Assembly: GCA_023333565.1 (NCBI GenBank)
Contig: JAJKFH010000913.1
Location: 62,001 to 126,000, forward strand
Source: Puffinus mauretanicus
Lineage: Eukaryota; Chordata; Aves; Procellariiformes; Procellariidae
Length of the DNA stretch: 64,000 bases
Reading direction: 5' to 3'
How positions within the stretch are numbered: position 1 is the first letter of the stretch; each line of letters opens with the position of its first letter. The translations under genes and the position numbers were made by a program. The notes below the pieces were generated by a model. The model saw nothing but the letters and a program-made list of their open reading frames with translations, searched no databases and was not told where the DNA came from. Of the stretch, positions 12,701 through 26,200 are shown piece by piece.

Positions 12701-14449
12701 GTGATCAAGGTGACACTCATGGGACAGTTAGAAATAAGAAGCTAAGCTTGCTTAGCCTCGATATGAAGGTGAGGGTTGAGGGTCGTGAGAAGACTCCTTA
12801 AAGTCTCTTTATCCATTTTTGTACTCTTTATCTAGTACCAGGAGCAAGTTGTATCTCAGTTGTTAGTAACCCTCTTTGCCTGAGTACACATCTGTATATA
12901 CTTCTGTGGTTCTTGAGTACTACACCACAGCATCTTTATTGAGATTCTGAATATTTTATTTTCTTATCTTTAAGTTTTAATAATGCAAGTTTTTACACTT
13001 CCTATTTTAAAATCCCGAATTACAAACACAATCATGAAACACAATTTAAAGAGTTGTATGGATCATTAAATCCTCTAGGAATGTCTGACATTTGCTAACT
13101 AAAATATGAGAAACTTAAAATATCTATACATTTAATTCTTCAGTCTTGTAATAGAGGTAGCAACCTCATCATGAAGCATTTCCTGAAGATTAATGCACAA
13201 ATGAAGCTAATGGCCCTAGGCTATATTTTGGGACATCAGCTCCTCCCAAGTGGTCATTAATCCCCAGGAAGCCTCCTGCCTGAGTCGTCATTGCTTAATT
13301 AGACCATTAGGATATTGCATGTTGATTGCAGTAATACAAAAGGGAGATGATGATCAAATGACTACAAGGATCAGCAATGTAAGAGTAAAATGATTCCAAT
13401 ATATATAATGGTTTTAACTATAGCAGCCCTGAAATAATGTTATGCTCCTACGTGGACCTGTATTCCTTGAGTGAAACATGAAGGGAACAGTTTGACCAAA
13501 GCAAGGAATACAGAAGTCAATAGATTTCTGCATCATGACTCTGAATTAAAATGTGTATTTGATTCGAACCCTAAAATAGGTCCTATAATGATTTTTTGAG
13601 ATGGTATTATAATTCCATCCGGTGACATTTTTTCAGATTTATGTCCTGCATAATCAGAAGTGTTTGCAGAAGATTTATCTCAAAAGTCAAGCTTCACAGG
13701 TGAGGTTACAGAATTTCTTTCAAGGGAGTGTCACCTTCATCAAACAAGAGCAGAAAATTGGGAATTAAACCGAGAACTTCTTTCTTTTTAAAAAATAAAT
13801 ACATAAACAAGGAAATGCTTTCTTTTCACTGATGCAGAAATCTTTTTGTGAGCAAGCCATGTAGATTTCACTGCCTCTAATTTTCATACAGTTGTTTAAA
13901 ATAGGCAGGAGTTCAGTGTTTCATTTTATTGTAACCTGCCTAGACATGTTTTCCATCCCCAAGTATGTTATTTTTTACAGAATGACTGCTGTAAGTATAG
14001 GTGATTAAATAGCTGAAAGACAATGGCAAGCTCATGGTTAGTTCAGAGCTAAAGGGTATCTATATCCAGCTTGTGCATAATGTAAATGAAGGTTGAAAGG
14101 TGGCTGATGGAGAAGCTTGTATGCTAATCAAGATGTTGCTTTAAGTGAATAAATCTTCAGCTCAGTTTCAAATAAGGAGGAATCATAAGCAGTTAGGTAA
14201 AGGCAGTTGCTGGCAAGAGAATAATGAATCTACATATAAACCATTAATCGAATTGCATGAATCCAGGGGTGTTTGTAAATCAAAAAAGCTTGAAAGGTGG
14301 GCAGGGAAGACTATGACCACATCTTTGCTTCAAAAGACAAGGAACACTCTGGTTGCATCTTAGTTTATTCATGTAAAATGTGTATTTATGGCCTTTATCA
14401 TTGAAAAGCTTTCCATGATCTGTGTCTGAATCAGAAAAGTTTTTCTTGA
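3746..14449. other. Long non-coding stretch, no gene seen
   Basis: No open frame with splice signals and recognisable protein content. Stretches at about 7367-7560, 10855-10935 and 13170-13345 contain TAATTA/ATTAG-type homeodomain-like motifs in compact, low-repeat sequence and resemble vertebrate conserved non-coding elements. This is an impression only, without alignment. The 7269-7619 interval is open on both strands for many codons, but neither translation is recognisable. The rest looks like unique AT-rich intronic or intergenic DNA. Confidence 0.55.
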
Positions 14450-14455
14450 TTTTTG

Positions 14456-14487
<32 letters not shown>
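14450..14487. repeat. Poly-T tract
   Basis: An almost uninterrupted run of T with single G and C interruptions, followed by AAAGC. It could be the reversed poly-A tail of an old retrocopy, but no retrocopy body is recognisable on the 3' side, so it is described only as a simple repeat. Confidence 0.85.
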
Positions 14488-14490
<3 letters not shown>

Positions 14491-14978
14491 GCTTGTAGCT
14501 TATTCTATCTTTACTATAAATTTTCAGGTCTGTAGAACTCTTGATGAGGTAGGCCACAATATTTTTAATTCGATCTTAATGTATCAAGAGATGGTGCTTT
14601 CTATCTTCATAGTGGAATTCTGAGAATAAGTAAAACTGTGTTTGGTCGAAACTAATACATTGCCAAAGGAAGCTAAAGCTTAGCCCCTGAAAGATTCTTC
14701 CTGCTTTCTCACCAAGAAAATTTTTTTTTTTCCCTTAACTTTGGAAGTTATACTTTCTTTTTTTCTTCAAAAAACAAGGTAACACTACCAAGGAAGACAT
14801 AATGTCAGATTGAAGAGTTAATCAAGTTTTTATCTTAAAAGAATTTTTTATTTGAAAGTTTGAGCTCTGTCACCTAATTTGACATGTTCAAACATAAATT
14901 TGTTTAAAAAAATTGTTATCTGGGTTCACATCTCTTCTGGTAAATATCTTGCCCAGCTCTACTTCATATTATGATCAG

Positions 14979-15075
14979 CTTAACAGTATTTAATCTCTAT
15001 TCTTTAGTTTGACCATCTGTTCGTTTTGGACAGTATTTCATATGTATCTCACAAAGGTATTGTGACGTCTGTTTC
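14979..15075 (+). mobile_element. MIR-like SINE remnant, sense orientation
   Basis: From about 14979 the sequence follows the remembered order of the mammalian-wide interspersed repeat core and 3' part with little length difference. It has TTTAATCTCTAT (MIR: TTAACCTCTCTG), then AGTTTGACCATCTGT (MIR: AGTTTCCCCATCTGT), then an AT-rich spacer, then CTCACAAAGGTATTGTGA (MIR: CTCACAGGGTTGTTGTGA). Copies of this ancient CORE-SINE type occur across amniotes. Divergence is heavy, so boundaries are approximate and the family name is provisional. No trace of the tRNA-derived head is visible. Confidence 0.55.
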
Positions 15076-15338
15076 ATCCAGATTTTACAGCTGGTCACTG
15101 GGGCCAAGTAACCAGAATCAACCAAGTACATGGAACAAATATTAGAAACGTTTTTCCTCTTTAATGTTAATAAGATGGTATTTACATATGGAGCAGTATA
15201 GTATAGGATATCAGAGTGGTCTGTTCTGCATGTCCAGTTTTGAAAAAAGGGTTACTTGCACAGGTTAATGGTGTTTTTTGTGAACTTATATACACAGTCT
15301 GGCAGTGGTCATTTGTTTTTTTCCATGGAAAGTTTGTG

Positions 15339-15396
15339 TTTCATTAACTTGACATCCTGTTTTCCTGTTTCTTTAACTTGGTATCCTGTTTACCTG
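15339..15396 (+). repeat. Tandem duplication, 2 x 29 bp
   Basis: Two adjacent 29-base copies (15339-15367 and 15368-15396) differ at four positions. Each contains TTTAACTTG- or TTAACTTGA-like sequence followed by ATCCTGTTT and CCTG. This is a simple local duplication without coding content. Confidence 0.85.
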
Positions 15397-18300
15397 TGGA
15401 CCACCCTTTAAGGTGGCTCATATTCTACAGGGTTTTGTTTTTCATAATATCATAGCAAAACTTCTTCAGATGGAGACGAACATTTCTTGAAGACATGGCA
15501 TCTTAATGATGTTTTTTCCAGGAGTGTTCAAGATAGCCCTGATACTTTTTTGCTCACATACATGTTCTTGCTTTAAGGTTCCCAGACTCTTCATGATCTT
15601 GGAAATTCACATTGAATAGTAAAGGTACCTAGAAATATGTGTATAAATAATACTACAATAACTACTTGTTATTAATATCTAATTACAACAGTGTTATTGG
15701 CTTATTAAAATTTCATTATTTTCAGGTTACGGTAAGGTGTATAATATGTATAATGTTAGCATATAATGACACAATATATCATTAAGTTTAAAGTAAGTAA
15801 GTAGAATTCGAGAAAGGATAGACACGATGTAGTATTCTACAGCTATATTTGGTAGATTAAAGCTAACCAACTACTGACAGTAACACTTACATTGAAATTC
15901 CCTCTGTTGTTAGATCTTTCTGTAATTGTGATGTATGCGTTGTCTTATCCCTTTACCCTAAATATCACAATGGGAGACAAAATCCAGGACTAGATGGATA
16001 ATTGTTCAGATTCTACCCAGCAACCATATCAATATTCCAATGTATAAACAGTTGCTCGAAGTACAATATTTTTTCTTAGAACGGCTAGTGCATTTTCAAA
16101 TTTTCAAATTAGGCTCTGACTCTGTGTGGGCCTTCGGGTTAATTCATTTTTTTCTTACGACAATATTAATCTCTTTTCTCCAGTGGCTCATTTTTCACAT
16201 TTTCAGTACTGATAGAAGACTACAGTATGTTAAAAATCAAGACACTTCAAATTATGTCTACTAGATGGTATAATACTTGATAGCATGACAGAAATTTCAT
16301 TTACATATCTTACACGATTATTCAGTAGAGAGTAGGGTTAAATTGTTAATTCAGGGGAGGTAGCATCTCAGCTGGGGTAGACTTCCTTAGAGCTATGCTT
16401 ATATATGCCAGCTGGAAAACTAAATCTGCAAATGTGGCCTGTTTTTCTAATTTCCCAGTGACTTGTTTTATGACCTTTATCAGGGCACTTCTGCCTAATT
16501 TCTCCATCAGTTAATTCCAGTGTGTTGCTTTTCTGACGTGTTTATATGTAAAGAATAGACTTGTTCAAGTGTTTCAGTAGAATCTGGAGGAAGGTAGGAA
16601 ATAAGAAATAGTTATTAGTACTCCTGTGATCTGAAGCTTAATTTATTAGCACGCATTAACTTAAAGGCTCTATGTACAAAAGTACATATATGCATTAAAA
16701 AGATATCTCTAGAGCAAGTTGTTATATTCATTTCTTACCCTTCCAGGATTAAATCTTTTAGAAAGTTAAATGCAGTGATGAAATGAAGAAAAAGATTATG
16801 CCTGAAGCAATTTAGTAAAGTGAATGTGAAGTCTTCTTGCAGTGGAGGTAGCATCAAGTGGGCAGAGCTTTACTTGAATGATACTCCCACTGATTTACAT
16901 AGATCCCTGAGGAAAAAAGATATTGCTCAAAATAAAGTCAAGTTGGTGGTATGGAAACCCTAGGTCCTGTGCGCCACTTGCATCCTAATACCTCCAACTG
17001 CCTTTTTATACATTAATGAGTTTCACTCTATGTGGATTTAAAAAAAAAAAAATTGTCAGGATCTGAAAGTAAATATCTGGCTAGGAATTTTTAGTTTTCT
17101 CTTTTCAGTGCACTTGATGAAGTTGGATGACTACTTCCCGTCAAGATAATGAATTCATGCCCACATTCTACAGAGTTCTCCAGCTGGTTAGAATAGCCTT
17201 CCGTACATTCTAGATAGCTGAATGAACAATACAGACTAATTCATTTTTTAATTGCTTAGTCATCTGGCAAAAAAGCATGAAGAAATGCTGCCATTACTTT
17301 CTTAACAACAAGTTAAAGGGTTGATGATTGTTCTGATCATATTCAAATGAATAAAAAAGACCAGCTATTTTAGAACTTTGCATATAGTTCAGAATTGATT
17401 CTAATAATGGGGAAAAAAAGTGGAAAAGATGTATGGTTTCTGAATTTGGTTCATCCATTTCCAGCTGCAAGCTCCCTATAGGCATTCCACAGGAACATGC
17501 ATGTATCTCACATGGCATGTTAAAACTGATGTCATGAAAAAAATGAAGGGATTGATATTGAATGGTCAGGATCATAATTGAGCCTTCAATTCTGCTTTCC
17601 CTTTCTATTTATTGTTACTGCATAAATCTTGTTCCATTTCTTTTTATTAGTGTAATGCTTTCCCTATTTCCATTAAAACCACATTCAGAGCTATTAGTGG
17701 ATTGTTATTATCCAGTACTGTATCAATTAATGGAGCCAACATGCAAAGAGGAGGATGTAAATCAATCCTACATGTGAGACAGTGGCCTTGTAGACTGATT
17801 TTCTTATTCCCTAAAGCCTTTGCAGTGGAGTGATTTCTAATTATGAGGGGAAGTGGTTGAGAAAGAGAAAATACATATTTAGCAGAATCCTTCAGCTTCA
17901 GAAAAGGACCAATCCACATGTCCTTTATCTTAATGGAAGTTGAATCAGATTTGTTTGATGCATTTTGGTTTTTGCGGTTTTAAATTTTTTTAGGAATGTA
18001 AGAAATTCACTATCTAGTTGCTTTTCTGAAATATATCCAAAAAATAGCTGTAGGCAGACTCTCTAAATCTGATAAATTGCTGATACCATTCATACTTTTT
18101 TATTTCCTACATCCCCAAAATGATACGACTGCCAACCAAGTATGGAAGACTTCTAGCACCTAGTTTGAATAGCAGATAGCATAGTTTTAAAGGATTAGGT
18201 AGTACAGCTAACGAATAGGAATCATGACTATTCAGTAAGTGGTGCTGGTCACATTATTTAAAAAAATACGTGTATCTACAGTGTGTTTCAAATCTGAGTG

Positions 18301-21300
18301 AACAAATACTTGGAAAGATGGGAAAATCAAGGAAAGAAAAGTGAATTGCTCAGGAAATACAAGTGATATCCAGTGGACAACTGAGTAGTCTCTGTCCTTT
18401 TGACTGATACTTGCTTGTGGATAGTTCTCTCTCTCCAGTATTATCCCCCTCCCCCGCCTCGGAGAGAACAGTGTAATGAAGATTGCCTCTCCTCAGAAGT
18501 AATTTTCCAGATCTTTATCATTATTAATATGCAGCATACCCACTGGTGAGACTCAGAAGTTTTCAAGAATCCTGTGCTGATGAAGTTGACAGAAACTTCA
18601 GGTTTTTAGTTTCATAGAGTTGTCATAAAAACCACTCCTGCATGTCAGTAGACGCATCATGTTGAAATTCATTCAAGGGGACAAAAGATGAGCATGAAGC
18701 TGTTCCATGTACTGTGAGGGGGGTCTTCACCTGGGAATTGTGTTCATATACTACATATTCTGGCATAAGATGCCCTGTGATGTTTTGGCATATGATAGGG
18801 CAAGGAAGAGGCTCATGCTCTGTACATACAAGCATACATACGCACATATGTGTTTGTATATACTTATAGGCTGCCTGCATGTATTATGTGTTGAAGTTGA
18901 CAACAATATAGGAATTTATAAACTTACTGTGTTTCAAACTTACTTTCTATTTTTTTATTTTTATCAGATTCTGAATTCTAGGTATAGTATGTTTATTGAG
19001 TATAGGTATAAATAGATGCATGTCCAGACACATTGGCTTTTCTGTGCATCAGTTAGGAAAGCACCCCATCCCAAGGAATTCGTAGGCTACTTTGCAAACA
19101 AAAAAGAAATAGGATTGGGCATAGAACATTGTTGAAAGAGTCGAAAGGATGTAGAGAGGATGTTGCTGTGTCTCACACTGAACCCTGCCTGCGAAGGCAC
19201 CATGTTATTTAAGCCCAGAAATTCTGAATTTTCCAGTATGACTTTTATTTATTTTCCAATATATGCAACTTTGGCTAAAATAAGAGTTAAACAACTGTCA
19301 ATAAACCAAAAGATCTACTAAAGAGTGAATATAAATGAGCAAAAAATCTGAGTCAGTGTATGAAACCATACTATTTATGGCTGTGATGTCTATACTTGTT
19401 CTTAAATACTGGCTGATACTATTATTAATGTATGTGTATTACAGTTTATTTTTATTATATCCGGAGATAGAATTCTTTGAGATAGAACAGATGAGTTGTT
19501 ATAAGATTGTTGTGATTGGAGAGCTATCTATTTCTATTCCTTCTCGATAACTTGTTTTTGTTGTTAAAACAAAAGGGGAGGGAGTGATAATCTTCCTATC
19601 AGCTCATACAAGAAGTGTTTTAAGTAATATAATAAGGATCTTTTATTTGCCTGATTTTGAATCTAATGAAGAGCTACCATATGGTCCAATGTAACTTTTT
19701 GTAGCATATTGGCACTTATGCTTCATAAAATCTGTTGCAAATCCCAACCAACATTATTAAATAGAATTACTTTCAGATCCGATAAAATTTTGTTTTAAGA
19801 ACTAGAATTCAGTGATGTTTGTTTTAATCTCATTGATAGAAATGAACTCAGAATGGCTAATACTTTCTTATATTTGCACACTCATTCATCTGTCTCTGTT
19901 TTTAATGGATGTATCTCTGCCTTGTGAGGGTTATTTTAAGAAACACAAGACCAAGATATTTTATAGAGGTAGGCCAGGCAAAGTGTAGATCAATAGTGTA
20001 CATTCAGTTAGCTTCTGTGCACGTAAATTTCAGCTTCGGTCAGAACAGCACCTAGCAGAACAAAACAGTCTGCCAGTATCCACCGTTATTGTACTTCACA
20101 TCCTTTCAGAGAGTTGGAAGCTGCGTGGCCTACATTAGAACAGTTGTGTGCTGAATGTGAGATAAGGTCTGATGTCCACCAGGAGATGAATTGGAGCCAT
20201 TTAATTTAAGACATTTCAAAATAATCTGATGATTTCCTTCTACTATGCGCAAGGCTGGATTCCAGTTCATGCCACAGAGCTAGTTCAGCATTTTACATTT
20301 AATAACTATTTTTTTCTATATCTTTCACATGGAGGTGAGAGGGCAGAGACTGTTTATTGAGTTGCACTGGCAGATTTCAGACTTACGGCAAGCCATCATC
20401 CAAAATATGTAAAGAGTTTTGATGGAGTAAATAAGTACCTGTGACAGCATACACAACATATGGAGAAAACAATAAAAATCCCTATTCTCATATAAAGCAA
20501 GAATAACTGTAACGAACCCACTGGAATTCCATCAGTGCCAAGTTAGTGTAAGGAGGAGGGGAATCAGCTTATATGAGCTCAGTGCCTGTTAATATTATAA
20601 TCAAATGATGGATATATTCCAGCTATTAGCTTGGGAGTGATGCAAGTCAGTGTTCAGCAACAATCAGCTGACATTCTCTACAGGAAAAATCTACAAATAA
20701 AGAACATTTTGTTTCTCTCATTTTCTGTTTGTGGTTTCTGTCTTTTGCTGGAAGAGTAAACTTCCCTCTATTAAGACAGTGTATCTAAGTCTTTCTTAAT
20801 GTCATGCTTGTGAGTTTCTACTGTTATCCGTTAGCATGATAAGAGTGAAGTAGCAGCACATTTTTGTTAATTATTTTGCCATATTCATATTTTCATCTTG
20901 TATTGAAACATGAGATCCTTTCATTTTAAGAAAATGAATTAATTTGTTTTTCCCCTAGTTTGTTACAAGTCCTAAGGCTTCAGATTGTATAATGTGACAA
21001 AGTACCCGCTTCAAAACAACCAGTGTGTGTTAAAGACTGCCATCGGGAGATAAAGGATTACTGTTAAGGTCAATTGATTTCATCTTGGATGGTCCCCAGA
21101 CATGAATACCTGTAATATTTCATAAACAAATGCATGTGCATGCAGTCAGCTTGGCAGTCATGTAGAGAATGTACTGAGTATAATAAAGAAAACATGTTAT
21201 TTAGCATTTTATGTAATATCCATTTATAAGATGTCATTTCTGGTAACAAAAGAAAGCCATTCCTGTTAAATAAAGAACTATATTATACATATAGATACTT

Positions 21301-23270
21301 TTCTAACCTGGTTGTACTTGTATAGATGAAGATAGGGCAGATGTTCTATTACCAACTGTTCATTCCAAGTATGAATAACCTAGGTAATACAGGTTCAGTG
21401 CAAGACTGAAAGGTAGTGCACAAAGTAAAAAGAGCAACTAGTAATTATTTTTCTTTCTAGAATATAGACAGGAGACACATTGAGTTGACAGAAGCTTCCT
21501 GCAAGAATCAACAGAAGTGAATTTAAGGCTAATGTCGATTTAAATTTTCATCCTTCTTGTCTTTTCAGCCTAAGGACATTTAGAAATTAGAATCAGCCCT
21601 GATTTTCAGCGTCCTTTTTTTTCATAGTTTCTATTGCAAATGTTACATTATTTCAATGATGTATCATATACTGTGGGTATATGGGTGGGTAACATGTGTG
21701 AAAAATACAGTTGTTGTTTAAATCATTGTTTATATTTTAGGTGTGAGCTCAGATGTCTCTCTGGTAGCCTGACCCTGAGTTTATTACCTAGATCTGCAAT
21801 GTTACCATCCAGGGCAGCCTAAATCTCTGCCTGCCATGCTATCTTACCCCCTCCCATGATGGGATCCTCATGGAGAAATTGGTTCTGTAAACTACAAGCC
21901 TTGCAGGGAGATGGAAAACAAACTGCACTCTAAAGAAGATTAAAGATTTTCACTGGAAGGTTGGTGTCTAAAAAACAGATCTGAACCTATTGGATCACTT
22001 TATTTAACCCAATGAACTGTGGTAATTAGACTTATAGGGAAAGAGCATTCATATTTTAAAAGACAGAATTGCTGACTCTGCCTTCTGCGGTATGCACTGC
22101 TGAGTTCCTTCCCTGCTTCAGCAGTGTGCCTGATCTCCTTCAGTGATTATCTGCTTGTATAATTTCAAGGCAAATATCAATGAAGTAGATGATAGGTGAA
22201 GGTTCTCCATTTTGCACATTGTATTCCAGGAAAAGAGCTTTATTAAACATAATGTGCTGTCAGCTACCTCTGTGTGGAATACCAGGTATTAACAAATGCT
22301 GTTAGGAGTGGTGTAGTCAAGCAAGTGTCCAGAACTTTTGGTTGTGTCATTGCTTAGGGCAGGGAATAAAGTGAAATGTGAGCTTTCATTGCACCTTTCC
22401 TCTTATTATTCTCTAACGCAGTCATTTTCATCTGGCCCAGGAATTTGTTTTTAATGGTGCTTATCTTAGTGTACCAAAACAAATCATTGTCAACTAACCT
22501 GCATAGCTTGTTCCTAGGGTTTTCTTAGAACTGCCTCTACCTGAGAATTAGCCTTTTGGGCCTGGTATCTGCTTTGCCAGATCTTAATTATTGCATAGCA
22601 TGTGCAAGACTTCTGAAAAATGCCAGTCATGTACAGGCTCTCTAAAAAAGTCCATATTATTTACTGCTTCCCACACTCCTTCATAGCCATGAGCAGCATT
22701 CCAGAGCTCAACCTTATTTTAGAAAAGGAGCAGGCGCGCTCTTTCTGTTTCTAAAGCAGAACACCAGGCCACAACTTGCATCCAATTTCTGAGAAGACAG
22801 CAGTTAATACAGATCAACCTGTAATGTCAGACAGGTAAAATATCTTGCCTAAACATAATATTCCCCACATACTTTATTTGGAGGTGCAAAATATTTGCTA
22901 AATCACAACCTGTGGAGGCATCTCCAGTCCTAATCAATTTGAGCTTTGGAAGCATTTAATTTTGATCTGTCTTGCAGGTCAGGAATCACACTGATAAATG
23001 TAATTTATGCTGCTGTGAAGAAAGTCTCCTGTATGTGGAACTTCAGGCTGCAGAAGGGAATATTACCCTGTCTGTTAGATTTCAAAGGGAAGGGGGAAGT
23101 GAACACTATTTCTATGTGCTCTTCCTAAACAAAATGCTGCACTTAAAAAATTGTTTTAGACTAATTACAGCAGGTATTTGCAGGGCTGGTGTATTGCCCA
23201 TACATGTAGCCATGGGTAACTGCAGTGACTTTTTCAGCACTGATTCTTAATTTAGGGGAGGAGGGACTCT
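15397..23270. other. Long non-coding stretch, no gene seen
   Basis: No recognisable gene. Around 16870-16915 there is a block (CCCACTGATTTACAT and surroundings) resembling, in antisense, the ancient dispersed repeat at 43685. At 20560-20700 a compact block with AATCAGCTGACATT resembles a conserved non-coding element. An open frame at 22972-23250 sits behind an acceptor-like TGTCTTGCAG but has no matching donor and no recognisable product, so it was not called as an exon. Confidence 0.5.
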
Positions 23271-23288
23271 GTGTGTGTGTGTGTGTGT
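23271..23288. repeat. (GT)9 dinucleotide microsatellite
   Basis: Nine uninterrupted GT units following GGGACTCT. A short, ordinary vertebrate microsatellite, long enough that it might be polymorphic. Confidence 0.9.
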
Positions 23289-26200
23289 TTGGGATCTAGA
23301 AATCACTTGCTGCTTTGCTGAATTTTTCTCAAATTCCCTAACTTTGAGACTGAGGAAGAGATAATGTCAAGAAATTACAAGGTTTTGCCTGCTAATACTA
23401 AAGTGGATAGCATGGATTAGTTGGAGTGGAGGGCTGGTAAATACACATCAGGGCATGTACAGGTATTTAATATACAGGCTGCTCACTTTTCACCAGTTCA
23501 GTGCTTAAGTACCACTCAGAACACTCTTGCTCTGAAACTAGGTGCCAGGATATAAGGAGGGGAGCATAAGAAGGAGAAGAAGTGAGGGATTATCACTGAC
23601 CTGATGTGAATGGGCAAAAAGAGTTTGGTGCAGGAAGTGTTCTTGCTCTCTCCTGACTGTGCAGCTATTGGGACCTTGTAATAATGCAGTATTCTGCTAC
23701 TTTCTCTTATGCTTCTTTCCACATACAGGAAGTCCTCACAGAACATATCTCTATGATTATCCATGTGGTCAGACTGTACCTGCAGAGGAAACAGCTTGAT
23801 CTGTAACATCAAATTTCATTTGTAGAGATCTTGTTAGACTTCAGTTTCTGCAGAGAGAATGAGCAGTGTAATGTAAAGCAGTTATAAAATGCGTGTCGTG
23901 TGAACATTTGCTCTTTTGTATCAGGAAATGCCTTATAGGAAAAGTTATTTTTCTAACAATCTTAATGTATTTTTTTTCAGTATCAAAAAAATCTAAGTCA
24001 TTCCTGAAAAAAGGTTAAAAGAGGAGACACTTTAAATAATCCTTTGAATTACAGTAATTTAAACCCCTTGTGTAATAAGTATCTCTGATAAATCACAAAG
24101 AGAACTACCGCTAATGAACAACTGTGGATAAGCAGGATTAAAGAATTTGCCCTGTCACAGTGCTCAGAATTTGGTCCTCTGACTCCAGTGTATTAAATGC
24201 ACGGCCTTTTTTTGGTGGTGGTTCTTTTCAAAATGCATGAGAGACCAGTACTTTTATCTCAACCTTTCTAATCCTTCTAAAACCATGTTATGCTGCATTG
24301 TATCATTTTGCCATTTAACTCAATATAGATTTGTGCATTCCACTAGGACTTGAAACAGCACAATAGGTATGATGTCTTCAGAGAACGATGGCTATGGCAG
24401 AAAGCTTGTCCAATTAAGTGACAGAGTTTTTAAACAAGGTAGTAACATGCAGAAAGCCTACCTTTTTTACTGTATAGATTTTGTGGGGATTATCTTGACA
24501 GATTTCTATGTGCAGTTCTTTCTATGTGAAATTTTTAAAGACTACTTTTCTTTTCTAATATGATATACAAAGCAATGAAAGGCAATTGCTAATGCTTCTG
24601 AGATGTATAAAAGGTTCTGAGCTTTCCTTTGGTAATGCACTTAATGAGGAAGAGCACCTGTTTTACCTGAATTGCAAAGTATTGATTGTGTTACAACACT
24701 TCAGCTGTGTGGCTGGTAATGTTGCTGTACTAGAAGACAGTGAGTTTGATCCAACTGCAGACAATAGGCAGATTCTGTGTGAGGAGATTTAACTGGCCTC
24801 TTTTATACCATACACTTTTATACCACACACTTTTACAAATCTGGCAGTGCTGGGAAAAATGGTGTAACGTCTGTCCTCTTAGGAAACAGACACCACTGGA
24901 GTCCAAATATTCAAAGTAACATAGGCAGTGGAGAGGAAAAGTACGCATTTCCACCTCTGTTCTTGTATAATATTTATTATCATAATTTCTTAATGTCTTT
25001 CAACTATATTGGTCAATTTGAGAAGGTCATGCTGTTGTCTTTTTTCTTCTCCTATTCTGTTGGCACTTGAAAGTAGTGTATACTTTCCACTGGATTGCAA
25101 TGGGAAGAATAGGCCAAAGATGTAGTGTTTACATTTAGATTGTGAGTCTTCCCATCTTCAGTATTATCTTTTAGAAACAAACTAGCGGTATATTTTTCCT
25201 GTGGCCAGTAACACCAACATTATTCACATGACAGACACTATCCTGATAAAAATAAAATTACAGCCTGAAAACAAAAGCCACAGTGTGTCTAGAGAGACAA
25301 TTTGGTAGCTATTCCACAGGTATGTCCTTTGTTTAAAGGGCATGGAAAGGGTCACGAAAGAGGCAGTGGAATTCAGCAGCCTCACTCAGTTTGACCCAAA
25401 AGGAGATTAGCCATTTTCTTTCACTTCACTGTGTTTATCTTCTTACATTTCTCAGTATTTTCAAATCTGTATGCCTTATAATCAGTCAAATAAAATACAT
25501 TCCAAATTTCCATGAGACTTTGACAGCACCTGCAGATGTTTTCTCATGAATATGTATTTAAAGGTAGCAAAACTGCTTCAATAAGTTTGAAAATTCCTAG
25601 CTTTGTGTGCATGTGAGTGTGTTCATTACTTTTCTGTTTCTTCTCACAGAGGCAATTTCTCAGTAGATGTTCATAAGTTCATACAGGAATATGGTCATCA
25701 GAAATACAGTGCTCCACAGCACACTCTCCTAATTGAATCAATCACTAAAATGGGCACCAAGAAATAATGTTAAGTTTAAACCATATGGGGCAATAAAAGA
25801 CAGATGATAGCATCGATTTTGGTCTCCACTTGGGATACGTTTCGTCTAGAGGGACAAATGTTAATTTTCAGTCCCATGGCTAAACTGACTAGATATTGTG
25901 GGGACAGTTGTGGACTAAAGTTATACAATGTCCTTCCATACTGCAAGCCTCAGAGGACCGAAGTCAGATGAAAGACATGAAATATAGAGCTATGTTATTT
26001 GAATAGAAATATCCTGTTAATGGGAGTGTCTAGAATGCACATTTTTCTCTCTTTTGACAGAATGAAAAACATTTCTCTTTAGAGAAATCCTGTGTACCAT
26101 AGGACACTCAGTAGAAGCTAGAGAATTTCTGCAAAAAGCAATATAGTTCCATGCTAAGAGACTGAGTATTCACATTAGCTCTGCAGCTGCAGCTGAGCCC

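Noticed and set aside
22972..23250. Open frame behind an acceptor-like TGTCTTGCAG
   Set aside because: No donor site at a plausible position and no recognisable product, so the acceptor alone is not enough to call an exon.
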